A stretch of DNA of 64,000 nt. It comes from Paulownia fortunei (lineage: Eukaryota; Streptophyta; Magnoliopsida; Lamiales; Paulowniaceae). The notes below the pieces were generated by a model. That model did not search any database. It was not told the origin of the DNA and saw only the letters and a program-made list of their open reading frames with translations. A program made the position numbers and the translations under genes. The DNA lies in assembly GCA_019321725.1 (NCBI GenBank), contig CM033106.1, positions 17,458,551 to 17,522,550 of the forward strand, in the 5' to 3' direction. How positions within the stretch are numbered: position 1 is the stretch's first letter; each line of letters starts with the position of its first letter. Positions 45,192-57,320 of the stretch are shown here, one piece after another.

Positions 45192-45990
45192 TAATAAGTG
45201 TATATTTCGATATATTTTTATATCAAATTCTTTATACTTTTCTTGCTTTATTCTTGTTAATATTATAGTTTTATTAATGTTTTCTGTTAGGTAATCAATG
45301 AACAAAAAGAGATCAAAAAGAGCCAAAAAAAACAAAGAAGTCAACACGTTTCTTGAGCAAGTTGATAGATAATATTTCATTAGATCAAAGAAGTATCACA
45401 ATTAGATGAAAAGGGCCATTTTTCCTAAGTCCATCATGTGTAGATAAAAATATATGCAAGAAATTACTTGAGAGTTTGCAAGTGATTGTTGGGCTTGCAT
45501 TAAATTCAAAATAAGCATGTTTCTCAACTTGTGTAGTTTTCATATTTTAGACATAACTTCATAGTCAAAAGTCCTATGGACCCCAATCTTACTTCATTTA
45601 AAAGCTAAGAGATAGAACTACAAATTTGCTATCGGAAGTTCAGCCCAATTCGTCATTGATTATAGCAAAACATTTGTCCAATTATGTGCATTGGAAAGGA
45701 TCTATCTATGTTGACACATTTCTTTAAATCAAGCATAACTTTCTCTCAAGTAGTTTGAATTAGGTGATTCAAGTTGGAAAATAAAGCTAATAGAAAATAT
45801 ACAGCTTTTATATTGATCACTTTTCCAAAATCAGCTGATTTTATGGAGAAAATAGTATGACAAAACTCAAATCTATAAAGGACATATGAATTTAAAGCAC
45901 ATTTGAATTTAATTTAGAGTGCATTTAGAGTGAATTTGGAGATGCCAATTTAGGCATTCTTTTACTGTAAATAGGGGCTCGTGGTTTCTA
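45192..45990 (+). repeat. A3 5' LTR, truncated 3' end
   Basis: Matches 60332-61075. Homology stops soon after TGTAAATAGGGGCTCGTGG, around the probable transcription start. The rest of the LTR and the primer site are missing, and about 95 unrelated bases lead to the gag ATG at 46101. Confidence 0.75.
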
Positions 45991-46100
45991 ACACACATTT
46001 CTAACTCACATTGCTACTAAAAGAGTAATATCGTAATCCTCGGCATTTAGTTATAAATAATTTTAAAACTTTATTTGAGTCGCCTCCACACACATATGTC

Positions 46101-47363
46101 ATGGCTGAAAATGAAAGTGTCCAAGATGAAAATAAGAATCAACAGATATATACCATGCGTTATTACTTGCAATCTCCTCAAAAAAATTCTCTTTCTTGTT
46201 TTATTTTTTCTCTCAATGAAAATAACTTTCGATTCAAGTCAGGTATGATCCCTTTACTTTCTAATTTTCATAGTTTAGACTCTGAAATCCCTTACTTGCA
46301 TCTCAAAGAATTTGATGAAGTATGTGCCACTTTTAAAGATCAAACTTGTACACATGAGATCGTTAAGCTCAAATTATTTTCTTTTTCTTTAAAAGGGTTT
46401 AACTCTTTAAAACTTGGGTCAATTGGCACTTGGTAAGAAATGCAAGCTGAATTTTTTAAAAAGTTCTTCCCAACTCATAAAACTAATGCTTTGAAAAGAC
46501 AAATCCAAGTTTTTTCTCAAAATTCTAATGAATTTTCTTTCAATGTTAGGAAGGATTTAAAGATTTGTTGAATTCATGCCCACATCATGGTTTGAAAAAT
46601 TGTGCTTAATTAGTTTCTTTTGTGAAGTTTAACTCCTAAAACAAAATATTCTGTTGAAATAATGTATAATGGTGAGTTTCTCGATAAAAAACCTGATAAA
46701 GCCTTAGAATATCTAGACCATTTAGCAGAAAACTCTCAATCATAGCATAATGTTAATTCTTCCAAATGTTTTATTAAATCTAATCTTACTAATAGTAATA
46801 AAGGAAAATATTATCTTAGTCAAGAAGATGATCAAAATGTTAGGATTGCTAGTTTAATAAGAAAAGTTGAGGCCATGGAACATAGAAAAGTAAAGAAAAT
46901 TATATCTATGCAAGATGAAAAAGTTTGTAGCATTTATGAACTTGTGGGACACTCCACCAATGAATACCCAAATAATCTAGCACAAGTAAATATCATGAAC
47001 ATATTCAAAAAGCCTTTTCATTCTTCATATTCTGAAACTTACAATCCACAATGGAGAAATCATCCCAATTTTAGTTGGCGAGATGAAAATTGTACCCAAC
47101 CGCTACATTCACAAAACCCACCAAACTTTTCTTCTTATCCAACTCCACATACAAATTCCCTTGAGGAGACTTTGCAAGCATTTATGCATGCACAAACAAA
47201 CATCAATAACCAGACTTTACAAGCCATTAATGAGATCAAAAACACACTTTCAACATTGATAGATTCTTTGCGTACTCATGAAAAAGGTAAATTTCCTACT
47301 CAACCTCAACATAATCCTTCTACTCAGTATTATGTTTCTTCTTCAAGAAAAAATTCAATCTAG
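46101..47363 (+). pseudogene. A3 gag (Athila-like Ty3/Gypsy), decayed
   Basis: The ATG at 46101 opens 111 codons (GMIPLLSNFHSLDSEIPYLH, LKLFSFSLKGFNSLKLGSIG) up to a stop at 46434-46436. The next part reads EFFKKFFPTHKTNALKRQIQ and, in other frames, DKALEYLDHLAENSQS. A second open part at 46875-47363 holds ETYNPQWRNHPNFSWRDEN, the landmark of Athila-type gag, and a Gln/Asn-rich tail. There are at least three stops and one frameshift. The usual C-terminal zinc-finger region is reduced to VCSIYELVGHSTNEYP, which lacks one cysteine. Confidence 0.82.
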
Positions 47364-47699
47364 GAGGTTAATTCGATCACAACTCTTCAAAATAAAAAAG
47401 TTATTGACAAAACTATTCATCCAAAGGAGAATCTAAATTCGCTAACCACTCCTAAACCTCTATCTCATACTTATGTAATACCTCCACCTTTTCCTAGCAG
47501 GTTAGCAAATTCTAAGAAAAATGAGCATGAAAAGGAGATCCTTGAGACTTTTCAAAAACTAGAGATAAACATTCCTATTATTAAGGCGATCAAGTAACTG
47601 CCTTGATATGCTAAGTTTCTCAAAGAGTTATGCTCTAACAAATGGAAGTTGAGGGGCATGAAAAAGTAAGTGTGGGGAAGAATGTTTTGGTGGTTCTTA

Positions 47700-48190
47700 A
47701 ACAAAAATCCCTCTAAAGTATAAAGATCCGAGCACTTTTACCATCCCTTATACCATTGGTGAGAACAGATTTGAAAAATGCATGTTAGATTTGGGAGCAT
47801 CAATTAATGTTATACCATATTCTATTCATCTTTTTCTCAATCTAAGACCTTTAAAAGAAACTGGTGTTATCTTACAATTGGCTAATAGATCTAATGCATA
47901 TCCAGTAGGGGGTTGTGGAAGATGTTCTTGTGTAGGTGAAAGAATTATTTTTTTCTATTGATTTTACATTCTTGAGATGGAGAATGACATATGCCCTAAT
48001 CATACACGCATTCTTTCTAGGAAGACCCTTCATGAAGATAGCCCGAGCTAAGATTGATGTTCATCATGTCACTCTTACTATGGAGTTTGATGGCGAGGTT
48101 ATAAAATATAATATTTTTGAAGCCATGAGATATCTTATTGACGTGAATGTTATTTCTGCAGTTGACATTATTGATCCCAAGTCACAATAA
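47700..48190 (+). pseudogene. A3 aspartic protease (Athila-like)
   Basis: The frame reads KCMLDLGASINVIPYSIHLF with the protease active site D-L-G-A-S, then GVILQLANRSNAYP. After a frame change near 47920 comes FLGRPFMKIARAKIDV, the usual segment before RT. It is broken in at least one place and dead. Confidence 0.8.
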
Positions 48191-48399
48191 ATGCTTGAGT
48201 TCAGTGGCAATGATAGAGTGCAGGTTACTTTACAAAAACATATCCTTACAGAGGATTTGAAAGAAAAGAAGTTGGATGTGAAAATATTAGGGAATGTGGA
48301 AAATGATATAATGAGGCTGAATTCGTTGCCAAAAAATTAAGAGTATGATGTCTCTTAAGTTGAATTGCCAATATCTAATGAAAGGCTTCTATTTTCTGT

Positions 48400-48598
48400 G
48401 GTGTAGACACCTATAATAGAGCTTAAACCAATCTTGAACTATCTTAAGTATGTCTACTTTGGTGAGAAAGAAATACCACTAGTCAACATTGTTAAAGACC
48501 TCACTCAGGTACAAGCAGACAAACTTATTTGGATGCTTCAAAATTATAAGATGGTGATTGGATATACGATGGCTTTGGCAGCATATGTTGATGAGTGA
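48400..48598 (+). pseudogene. A3 pol fragment just before RT
   Basis: Reads ELKPILNYLKYVYFGEKEIP, DLTQVQADKLIWMLQNYK and MVIGYTMALAAYVDE, then TGA. It matches the short conserved segment at the start of Athila RT. All of RT proper, RNase H and integrase are missing. Confidence 0.75.
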
Positions 48599-49136
48599 TG
48601 AAGGAGGCAATGTCAGGCTGAGGACATTAAACCAAGCGCTTGATGGGAGGCAACCTAACAGATGAAAAAGAAGACTATGAGAGCCGATAATCATATATTT
48701 GCTTTCTCTAACTCTTATTCTTTTTTATTTTTATCCATTTAATTTGTTTTACTTTTTTCTATTTTATTTTGTCCTAATCAAAAATGCATACTGACAATGT
48801 GGTAGGTGGTATTTTTTTAAATTTTGTCATGCAAGAGCACATAGTAGTCACTTTTCAACAAAAAAATCTGTTGCAAAGATCTTGCAGTGTAGATTTTATT
48901 GACCCACTCTTTTCAAAGACACTTGCACTTTCTGCAAAAGTTATAAAAATCATAAAAAATTAGGATCTTTCTCGATTAAGTGGCGGATAATGGTACTCCA
49001 TGACTATTGAAGTCGGACATATGAATTTTCCAAACAACTGATACAAAAAAAGAAAAATAAAAACAAAACAAAATAAAAAAATACAAGTTACTTAGGAATA
49101 ACTTTTAAAAATCGAGAAGATGAAATTCAATTCATT
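48599..49136 (+). other. A3 post-pol region
   Basis: Contains ACCAAGCGCTTGATGGGAGG at 48631-48650, a conserved block that follows pol in Athila-type elements as I recall them. The rest is AT-rich and non-coding. The jump from 48598 to here marks an internal deletion of most of pol. Confidence 0.6.
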
Positions 49137-49343
49137 ATGGATGGACTGAGTAAGGAGTCTTTAGATGAAATTATATTAACTCTTGAGTTGAATTCATATG
49201 GATTAGTACAATGTGCAATTCTTAATTTATGGAATCACTTCTGGGATGAATATGAGCATTATAGCCTTAGGAATCTGGCATTAAAAGACCTTGTTTGCCA
49301 GTTTATAAAAAACGTAGATGGAAAGTATATCATCGACCCATAG
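49137..49343 (+). other. Short frame of unknown origin in A3
   Basis: 68 codons: MDGLSKESLDEIILTLELNS ... LALKDLVCQFIKNVDGKY. I do not recognise it. Its codon composition and lack of low complexity suggest a decayed coding segment. It lies 235 bases before the LOG-like fragment and in the env-like position of A3. It could be part of an env-like ORF or of captured host sequence. Confidence 0.3.
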
Positions 49344-49577
49344 AGGGCATTTAAGCCGTTATTGGACGTAAAACTAGAGAAAGATGTGAGCCACAAACTA
49401 CGTGTACATTCACATGTGAGTAGCTAATTTTTAAATTTTGTGTCCTTATTTTTAACCTTTCTGACAAAAGAAAAAGACGTGCAATAAATGCATTCCATAT
49501 ATACACCTTAATAAATAGTATCGTACTTGCTCCATTTTTGTACAACTCATTTTCTACTCTTTTAAAAAAAGAGAAAA

Positions 49578-49849
49578 ATGGAAGTCTTTTCCACTCACAA
49601 GGTTAACTGTATTTGTGTCTTTCTTGGAATCAATCAAGGAAAAAATGGTGAGTTTATAGGGGTAGCTAATAACCATAGTACAACTTTAGTAGAAAGAAAA
49701 ATTCATTTAGTGTATGGGGAGACACTCTGTGGTTAATGGAGAGTGTTTCTACTTTTGCTTATGCAGGAGGAGTCAAAGTTCTAGGAGTTATTGCAAAACC
49801 TTTAACAGTACAAAATATCACAGGTATGACCATTTGAGTCGTAGATGTT
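49578..49849 (+). pseudogene. LOG-like gene fragment (cytokinin riboside 5'-monophosphate phosphoribohydrolase)
   Basis: From the ATG at 49578 the frame reads CICVFLGINQGKN, then LVERKIHLVYG. After a one-base frame change near 49725 it continues MESVSTFAYAGGVKVLGVIA and ITG. This follows the first 80 residues or so of LOG enzymes (ICVFCGSSxGKN ... LVxRxIDLVYGGG ... GGxxVLGVIPKxLxxxEITG) over its whole length. LOG proteins release active cytokinin bases from their nucleotides in the cytosol and nucleus. The cysteine and GSS of the first motif, and most of the GGGSxGLMG loop, are altered, and the later PGGxGTxxE motif is absent, so this is inactive. It is read without any intron and lies inside A3 between the pol remnant and the 3' LTR. 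Confidence 0.75.
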
Positions 49850-50393
49850 CTTCCAACTTCAATAATTAAAATTAAGCACAAATAATGTGATTTGACTTAT
49901 GATGGTGTTGTTTTGGACTTTGATGTTATTTTTCGGTTAATATATTTTTGTGATGATTATACTGAAATCTTTTTTCACAAATAATTATGTTATTTGGTGT
50001 GGAGACAAGCATGTCAAAATAGGCAGTTTGTATGCCTTCTCTTTGATCATTACTTGGATTTTCAACATGTAGGGGTTGACTATTAGAACTTTTCTTTTTG
50101 GTTTGTCGAGGCGAACGACTGATTGAGCACCACTTAAAAATTGATTAAGGCATTAGGCTTTCTAACACCATGGTCAAATTAGCTTATTCCCTATGTGATG
50201 TTCCAAGAGGGCATCCCCTGTAGTGAGTTACTTCGAACCTTTAAATAAATAAGCCTTTTTTCTGTAGTAACCATATCTTCTTACCTAGCCTAAATACACT
50301 ATTATCCTACCCTTGTTCTAAAAATGATTTGGAGTTTAAGAGACATTCCATTGACAAGGTGAGGTTGCAAAACAACTTTGGGATGTAGTAGAA

Positions 50394-52677
50394 TGTAATG
50401 CCCAATTCTTTGCTAAATAGCTAATAATAAGCATCTTGCATGAATATGCATCTAATTAATGTGCATTATCAAATTATGACATACAAATAGCATGATTGTA
50501 CGAACATGAATAATTGTTATTATATGCTCCAGTTATGCTTTAACATGCATTAGTACATGAAATATGAGATCAAACTTTTGTTTCTTGATTTAACATATTC
50601 CTTAAGTGTTTTTTTGTAGTGAAAAGCTCGGTATCTCGGTTAAAGAAGATTGATGTGTTGAATAGCCATGAAATAAATTATTCGTATTGCTCCATACTTG
50701 TTACATTCTAAAGTGATTATTTGCCTAAATATTTTCTTTAAATATGTTACATTTAGCTAAGAAGTAAAAGTATGCAAAATGGTGCAATTTGATTGGTTGG
50801 TTGACTAGATTGCATGAAATCATTCTAAACTATATTGCACTTGATTATAACACCAAAACATCAATTTTTGTCATCTCCCTAGCCCATAAACATGGCTTTT
50901 GGCATGAGAAGACACCAACATGATGCAACAAATTATCACCCTCCACTTACTTCTCTTTGAAATGTCAAACAAGTCATTTTTAGCCATGTTTTGTTGTGGA
51001 AGCTCCTCAAAAATGACCAGCCTTCTTCTCCAAAGTTTCTCCCAAATTTCTACACTCTCTTACTCACAAAAATTAAATTCATTCCATAGGAATCATAGAA
51101 CACAAACAGGAACAATTTTTCACCCTTTCAAGCTTGAAAATCGTTGATTTTGGACTTTAATTCCAATCTAATCAAGGTATATTCTTTTTCAATATTTCTT
51201 ATGATGAATTTATGGTATCTTGGATGGTTACATGTTTTAGTATCTTTTTGTATGATTGAAAACATAATTGGGTTAAACTTGAAGCTAAAACAAAGTTTGT
51301 TAAGCTAGTTTCAAACCAAATTGATAGTCTTGTGAAATATGCTTAATTTACTTATTTCTATTAATCTTGTAATGCTTATATTGTGTGTGGAAGTTCCTAT
51401 GAATGATTGAAAACAACAACAATTAGTTTGCTTAATTGAAGGTTACAATCAATTTACGTTAGAATCGAGTTTATGTCATGTTAATTTGAATTGTGTGCAT
51501 ATTTTAGGAGCTGCCCTAAGAAATGATATTTGAACGATTAGTTATTTAATGGCTTCCATAATGTTTAATGTCTTTAATTAGTAGTAAAACATGGAGTATG
51601 CATTGTTTTTAAGGTTATGTAATTGACATGGAATTATTTAAAAATGATTGAAAAGTGTATATGATTTTAACTAGAATAGACTAAACGATTTATAAAAAGG
51701 ATATTAAATGGTACATGATTTGATTATGTTAGGCCTTTAACACATCCTATCTTCCAAAGAGATTGACCTTTTCACTTAGCATAAAGTGGACTTGATGTAA
51801 GTTAAAACTTACATTTGGTGTATCACAAGAATTATATAATGTTGTTCATGTTTTAATGTGATTGTCATTATTTGTCAAATGATGTAATGCTTGACACATT
51901 TATGGTTTATGAAGCATGATACTATTAAGAATATAATGAGATTATTTGAAAAGAAAGTATGGTACTTGATTGATGGTCGAGTAGACAAGGGACGCGGGAG
52001 GGACCGGCAGACCCAACAAATGGTGGCTAATACTTGAGGTTGAAAAATTGGTATAAGAAAGCCACAGTGAATGAGATAGAATACGGCTAATACCTGAGGT
52101 TGAAAGATCAAGTATGGAAATCCCGTATTATTTCTCTTATTGGCCAATCATTATGAACAAGTTTTAAAAACCACAGTCTATCGCTATTAGTTAGGTACCG
52201 CACTTTAAGGGCCCTAAAGAATGAATTATAAATGAAAGTTATTAAATAGAATAATGCATTTAATGATTTATTAGACGTGTTTATATGTTATTTTTTATTG
52301 CATCAGTTTCACCTTACTGAGCTTTTAACTCATTAGATTCATGTGATTGAAGTGGAAATGTACAAATTTAGAGGTTGACTGTGTCTCCAGAGCGGCCGGA
52401 TAGAGATTTGTTCATATGCCATGCTTCAAGCTATTTTGATTTTAAATAAGTCGGTATGTTGTGGTTTTATAAATATATGTACTCAGTTTTAAATTATGTA
52501 TATGGCGTGCGTGTTTGAAACAAAATGAAATAACATATGAATTCAAGTTCTTTCTCTTATAGCCAAAAAGGGGATCTTTATTAAAACCATAACTCTAGTA
52601 TTGATGAAAAGTTAACATTTCTTAACTTAACTATATTAGCTTGTTTAGGTTCTGCAGTTAGATTAAGGGGTGTTATA
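50394..52677 (+). repeat. T2 5' LTR (2284 bp)
   Basis: Starts TGTAATGCCC and ends GGGGTGTTATA, where the 3' LTR has TTACA. No gene inside. Confidence 0.93.
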
Positions 52678-52682
52678 GTTTG

Positions 52683-52694
52683 TAGTATCAGAGC
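52683..52694 (+). other. T2 primer binding site (tRNA-Met)
   Basis: TAGTATCAGAGC, one base off the consensus TGGTATCAGAGC, five bases after the LTR. Confidence 0.88.
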
Positions 52695-52844
52695 GGAGGT
52701 TTAGTCATTCCTATCGACAGAAGAAGGTATATAAACACATCCTGGCTGGGAAACTCGGTCAACTACTTGTTTATTTTCCTTTATGTTTATTTGATTATAT
52801 TTCATTTCATATTATTATCATGATTATGCATTTATTATTAGCTA

Positions 52845-53643
52845 ATGAATAGAATGAGATTGGGCAATGCATATCAAGTCATGGCACCAAAAAAGAAGAA
52901 AATGGATGATCATGAGTGTAATCATAGTATGATGAATAATTTGACTGATCTCATTCAACAACAGACTAGAATACATGGTGAACAGATACAACAATTGCTA
53001 GATATGCAACAAAGGAACCAAGAATAAAATCAGCGACTTCCTCTACTACAAGCTCGACAGGATAATTCACAGGCTGTATATAACAAGTTTAGAAATATGG
53101 AACCTGTTGATTTTACTGGTGGGTCTGATCCTAAGGTTGCAGAGGAATGGGTTAAATCATTGGATACTATCTTTGACTACATGCGAATTGATGATGCTGA
53201 GAAGGTACTTTGTGCAATTTCTTGTTGAAGAAGGATGCTAGAACTTGGTGGAAATGAGCTAAACTTGCAGTGAATATGGAAGAGCTCACTTGGGAGAGGT
53301 TTAAAATAATCTTTTATGATAAGTATTTCACCAGAGATACTAGGTCGCTCAATGTAAAAGAATTTTTAGAGTTAAAACAAGAAGGGTTGTCTATATGTGA
53401 TTATGTGAGAAAATTTGAACAAGTTTGCAAGTACGTGCCATACATCGCCAGAGACAACAATGAGAAGATGGATCAATTCTTGAGGGGCCTTAATCCTGAA
53501 ATTAGAAGAGATATGAGAATGTCTTCAGTAACAGAGTTCAGGGAACTAGTGGACAAGGCTTTGATGGCCGACTTAGATAAGAAAGAGATTGAGAAATTGC
53601 ATCAACAAAAGAAGCAAGTATTCACTCCTAAAAATCTGAATCA
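52845..53643 (+). pseudogene. T2 gag (Ty3/Gypsy)
   Basis: The ATG at 52845 opens 60 codons to a TAA at 53025-53027. The frame then resumes with [20 protein letters not shown] and [17 protein letters not shown], is shifted near 53215, and continues at 53270 with [29 protein letters not shown] and [13 protein letters not shown]. This is the same gag type as T1. Confidence 0.88.
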
Positions 53644-54099
53644 GTGAAAGAAAGGAGAGCAAAAATCAAACAAGAGAATGAAAAATATCCTAGATTTGGG
53701 CAGACTTCTACTGCAGTTGAAAGGCCTAAATGTGCTAAGTATGGGAATAATCATTTTGGGGAATGCTATAGTGGTACTAATCGTTGCTTTAAGTGTAAAA
53801 AGCCTGGACATACAGCAAAGGATTGCCCAACAGTGCAAGGAAAAGTTCAGGAGGGTGTATATGCAATTGCACAAGAACAAGCCAATGCAGATGATTCTGT
53901 AGTCATAGGTATTATTTTAATTTCTAGGATACCTGCAATTGCATTGATAGATTCTGGATCTATGAATTCATTTGCATCACGTGCATTTGTGAGAAAATTG
54001 GGCATTACACCAGATTTATTAAAAGTAAAGTACAGTGTGACTGTTCCATTCGAGAAAGAAATGGATTCTAACCAAATGTTAAGGGCTTGTTCTATTTAG
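53644..54099 (+). pseudogene. T2 nucleocapsid zinc knuckle and protease
   Basis: A damaged first knuckle (CAKYGNNHFGEC) is followed by an intact CCHC knuckle (CFKCKKPGHTAKDC) and the protease active site ALIDSGSMNSF. The frame ends at a TAG at 54097-54099. Confidence 0.88.
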
Positions 54100-55227
54100 A
54101 TTAGTAATAGGACTCTCTGTGCAGATCTTGTTGTTTTATCGATGCCAAATTTTGAGGTTATTTTGGGTATAGATTGGCTTAACAAATATCATACAACAAT
54201 TGATTGTAACAAGAAGATTGTGATTTTTCAGCCACCTGGGAAGAACAATTTATGTTTAATGGTACCTCATTCTCACTATCTTTACCGATTATAACTTCTT
54301 TGAAAGCTTAAAATATGTTGAATAAAGGTTGTATTAGATATTTGGCAAGTATTTTGGATACTTTGGTTGAAGTATAATTGAAGCTAGAAAATATAGATGT
54401 GGTTCAAGAATTTCTTGAGGTATTTCTAAATGATTTATCGAGACTACCACTGGATTGAGAGATTGAATTTATGATTGATGTTATGCCTAGGACTTCCCCT
54501 GTTTCTAAAGCACCATATCGAATGGCACCAATAGAATTGAAAGAGTTAAAAGTTTAATTGCAAGAATTACTTGATAAGTGTTTTATTCGGCCTAGTTTAT
54601 TCTCCTTGGGGAGCACCTATATTGTTCATGAAAAAAAAAGATGGTACATTGCAGTTGTGCATTGATTATAGAGAGCTGAATAAAGTAACAATCAAGAATA
54701 AGTATCCACTTTCAAGAATAGATGATTTATTTGATTAATTGCAGGGAGCATTTGTATTTTCCAAGATTGATTTGCGCTCTAGGTATCATCAATTGAAGAT
54801 CAAGGAAGAAGACATACAAAAGACCACATTCCAAACAAGGTATGGACATTATGAATTTTTAGTAATGCCTTTCACTTTAACCAATGCCCTTGCAGATTTT
54901 ATGGATCTAATGAATAGGGTATTCAATCAATATCTTGATAAATTTATGATTGTGTTTATTAATGACATTCTAATTTATTTACATGATAAAGAAGAGCACA
55001 AGGAACATTTGAAGATTGTGCTGCAAGTTCTTAAGGAAAAGCAATTGTATGCTAAATTCAAGAAATGCGAATTTTGGCTTGAGCAAGTGGTATTCCTAGG
55101 TCATGTAGTACCCAAAAATTATATTTCTGTTGATCCAGGCAAGGTAGAAGTTGTCATTAAGTGGCCAACACCGACAAATGTATCAGAAGTAAGGAGTTCT
55201 TTGGGATTAGCAGGGTACTATCGATGA
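54100..55227 (+). pseudogene. T2 reverse transcriptase
   Basis: Starts with the linker VILGIDWLNKYHTTIDC. A frameshift lies near 54600 and several stops come before the open part 54739-55227. That part reads [35 protein letters not shown] and [10 protein letters not shown]. The catalytic FIDD box has become FIND, so one of the two metal-binding aspartates is lost. The end GLAGYYR runs into TGA. Confidence 0.9.
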
Positions 55228-55785
55228 TTTGTTCAAGGGTTTTCAAAGATAGCAACTCCAATGACAATGTTGACAAGAAAAAATGTGAAATTCTTGTGAA
55301 CCGATGCTTGTGAATGAAGTTTTCAAGAACTGGAACATAAATTGACTACAACTCCTATTCTTACCATTCCAATAGGAATTGGTGGATTCGTGGTGTATAG
55401 CAATGCTTCCAAAAATGGTTTGGGTGTTATTTTGATGTAAAATGGGAAGGTTATTGCCTATGCTTCAAGGCAATTGAAAGAGTATGAAAAGAATTATCCA
55501 ACTCATGATTTGGAACTTGCTGTTGTGGTTTTTGCTTGGAAAATCTGGAGACATTATTTGTATGGTGAGAAGTGTGAGATATACACAAATCATAAGAGTT
55601 TGAAGTACTTTTTTACCGAAAATGAGCTGAATATGAGACAAAGAAGATGGTTAGAACTTGTGAAGGATTATGATTTTGTGATCAACTATCATCATTGTAA
55701 AGCGAATGTGGTTGCAGATGCATTGAGTAGAAAATCCACGTCTTCTCTTTTTGTTAAACAAAAGTCAATATTACTGCATTTGTAG
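55228..55785 (+). pseudogene. T2 RNase H
   Basis: Stops at several positions before 55474 break the connection domain. The open part reads [24 protein letters not shown] and VVADALSRK. The normal TDHKSL aspartate is replaced by Asn. The frame ends at 55783-55785. Confidence 0.88.
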
Positions 55786-56573
55786 AGATTAGAGCTTGAA
55801 ATTGTACCTAAAGTGAAAAAATGTTCGTTGTCAGCCTTAATGTTGAGACCTGCACTTAAAGATAGAATTAGAGAAGGTCAAAAGATGGATATGCATTTGT
55901 GTAGATTGAAAAGAATAATTGGGGCTGGAAAGAGGCCAAACTTCTCTGTTACTGGTGATGGAATTATTCAATATAAAGGGAGACTATGTGTGTCATTTGA
56001 TAAAGCCATGAAAGCAGACATTTTAGAAGAAGCTCATACTACTTCTTACTCGGTACACCCAGGTAGCACAAAAATGTATAAGGACTTACAAAAGCATTAT
56101 TGGTGGCTTAAAATGAAGAGAGATATAGCAAAATTTGTGGTTGAATGTCTAACTTGTCAACAATTTAAGATTGAACATCAAAGACCATCAGGGTTGTTGA
56201 AGCCTTTGTTGATTCCAGAATGGAAATGGGAGCACATTACAATAGACTTTGTGCTTGGATTACCTAGAACACAAAATGGGTCTAATTCCATATGGGCGAT
56301 TGTTGATAGATTAGCTAAATAAGCCCATTTTCTTCCAGTTAAATCCACATACAATATAGACCAGTATGCTTAATAATATATTAAAGAGATAGTCAGGTTA
56401 CATGGGGTGCCAGTTTCAATAGTGTCCGACAGAGATCCTAAGTTTACATCTACATTTTAGAAGAGCTTACACAGTGCCATGGGAATAAAACTTGCATTTA
56501 ATACAACATTTCATCCACAAAGTGATGGGCAATCAAATAGGGTTATTTAGATATTAGAGGATATGTTAAGAGC
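55786..56573 (+). pseudogene. T2 integrase, N-terminal and core part
   Basis: The open part 55813-56322 covers the HHCC domain (HTTSYSVHPGSTKMY ... CLTCQQFK) and WKWEHITIDFVLGLP with the first catalytic aspartate. The frame then has stops at 56320, 56371, 56458 and 56548. SDRDPKF keeps the second aspartate, but the catalytic glutamate of QSERTI is Asn (QSNRVI). Confidence 0.88.
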
Positions 56574-57086
56574 TTGTGTGCTAGATCTTCAAGGGAGTTG
56601 GAATGCGAAGTTCCATTAGTGGAGTTTACTTATAATAATAGCTACCAATCAACAATTGGAATCACGCCATATGAAGCATTGTATAGAAGGAAATGTAGAT
56701 CTCCAGTTCATTGGGATGAAGTTGGCGAACAAAGCTTACTTGGTTTGAAAATAGTTCAACATACTGCTAAGGTAGTGGAGAAGATACGAGATAGAATGAA
56801 GATCGCGCAGAGTAGACAGAAAAGTTATGTCGATAAACAGAGAAAAGATCTAGAGTTTACCGTTGGCGATCATGTGTTCTTAAAAGTAGCTCCTGTGAAA
56901 AGTGTCATGAGATTTGGAATTAAAGAAAAACTCAGCCCAAGGTATGTCGGCCCATTTGAGATTCTCGAAAGAGTTGATGATAAAGCTTGTAGAGTGGCCT
57001 TACCTCCATCATTATCTAGTGTTCACAATGTTTTCCATGTGTCTATGTTGAGAAAATACATTTTTCAAACCCTTCTCATGTGTTGA
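56574..57086 (+). pseudogene. T2 integrase C-terminal part
   Basis: 170 open codons with [40 protein letters not shown] and VHNVFHVSMLRKY. This is the same segment as 3583-4200 in T1, and one frame continues without a stop. Confidence 0.88.
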
Positions 57087-57290
57087 GTTATGAATCGTTG
57101 GAATTGACTCCTGATTTAGCTTATGAAGAGAAACAAGTGCAAATTCTGGATCAGAAGGAAAAAAATATTGAGAACAAAAAAGATTCGACTTGTTAAAGTA
57201 TTGTGGAGGAATCATTCTATAGAAGAGGCCATGTGGGAAAGAGAAGAAGAAATGCAGAGCAAGTATCTAGAATTATTTGGTAAGTCAAAT
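57087..57290 (+). pseudogene. T2 chromodomain
   Basis: Two frames together read ELTPDLAYEEKQVQILDQKE and LVKVLWRNHSIEEAMWEREE, the C-terminal chromodomain of Tekay/Del-type integrases, with a frameshift near 57165. It supports the chromovirus assignment of T1 and T2. In active elements this domain steers integration to heterochromatin. Confidence 0.82.
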
Positions 57291-57299
57291 TTCGAGGAC

Positions 57300-57320
57300 A
57301 AAATTTTTATAAGGAAGGAT
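57300..57320 (+). other. T2 polypurine tract
   Basis: TATAAGGAAGGAT directly before the 3' LTR, after the family-typical TTTCGAGGACAAAATTT. Weakened by two or three pyrimidines. Confidence 0.7.

Larger units (their letters stand above)
36873..45810 (+). repeat. Second copy of the 11468-20446 block
   Basis: The same elements occur in the same order. From about 37236 to 42660 the offset to the first copy is constant at 25381 bases and I find no difference in the stretches compared, including homopolymers. Before 37236 and after 42660 the copies differ by frequent substitutions and indels (roughly 4-8% by eye). Homology ends at about 45810 against 20446. Confidence 0.9.
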
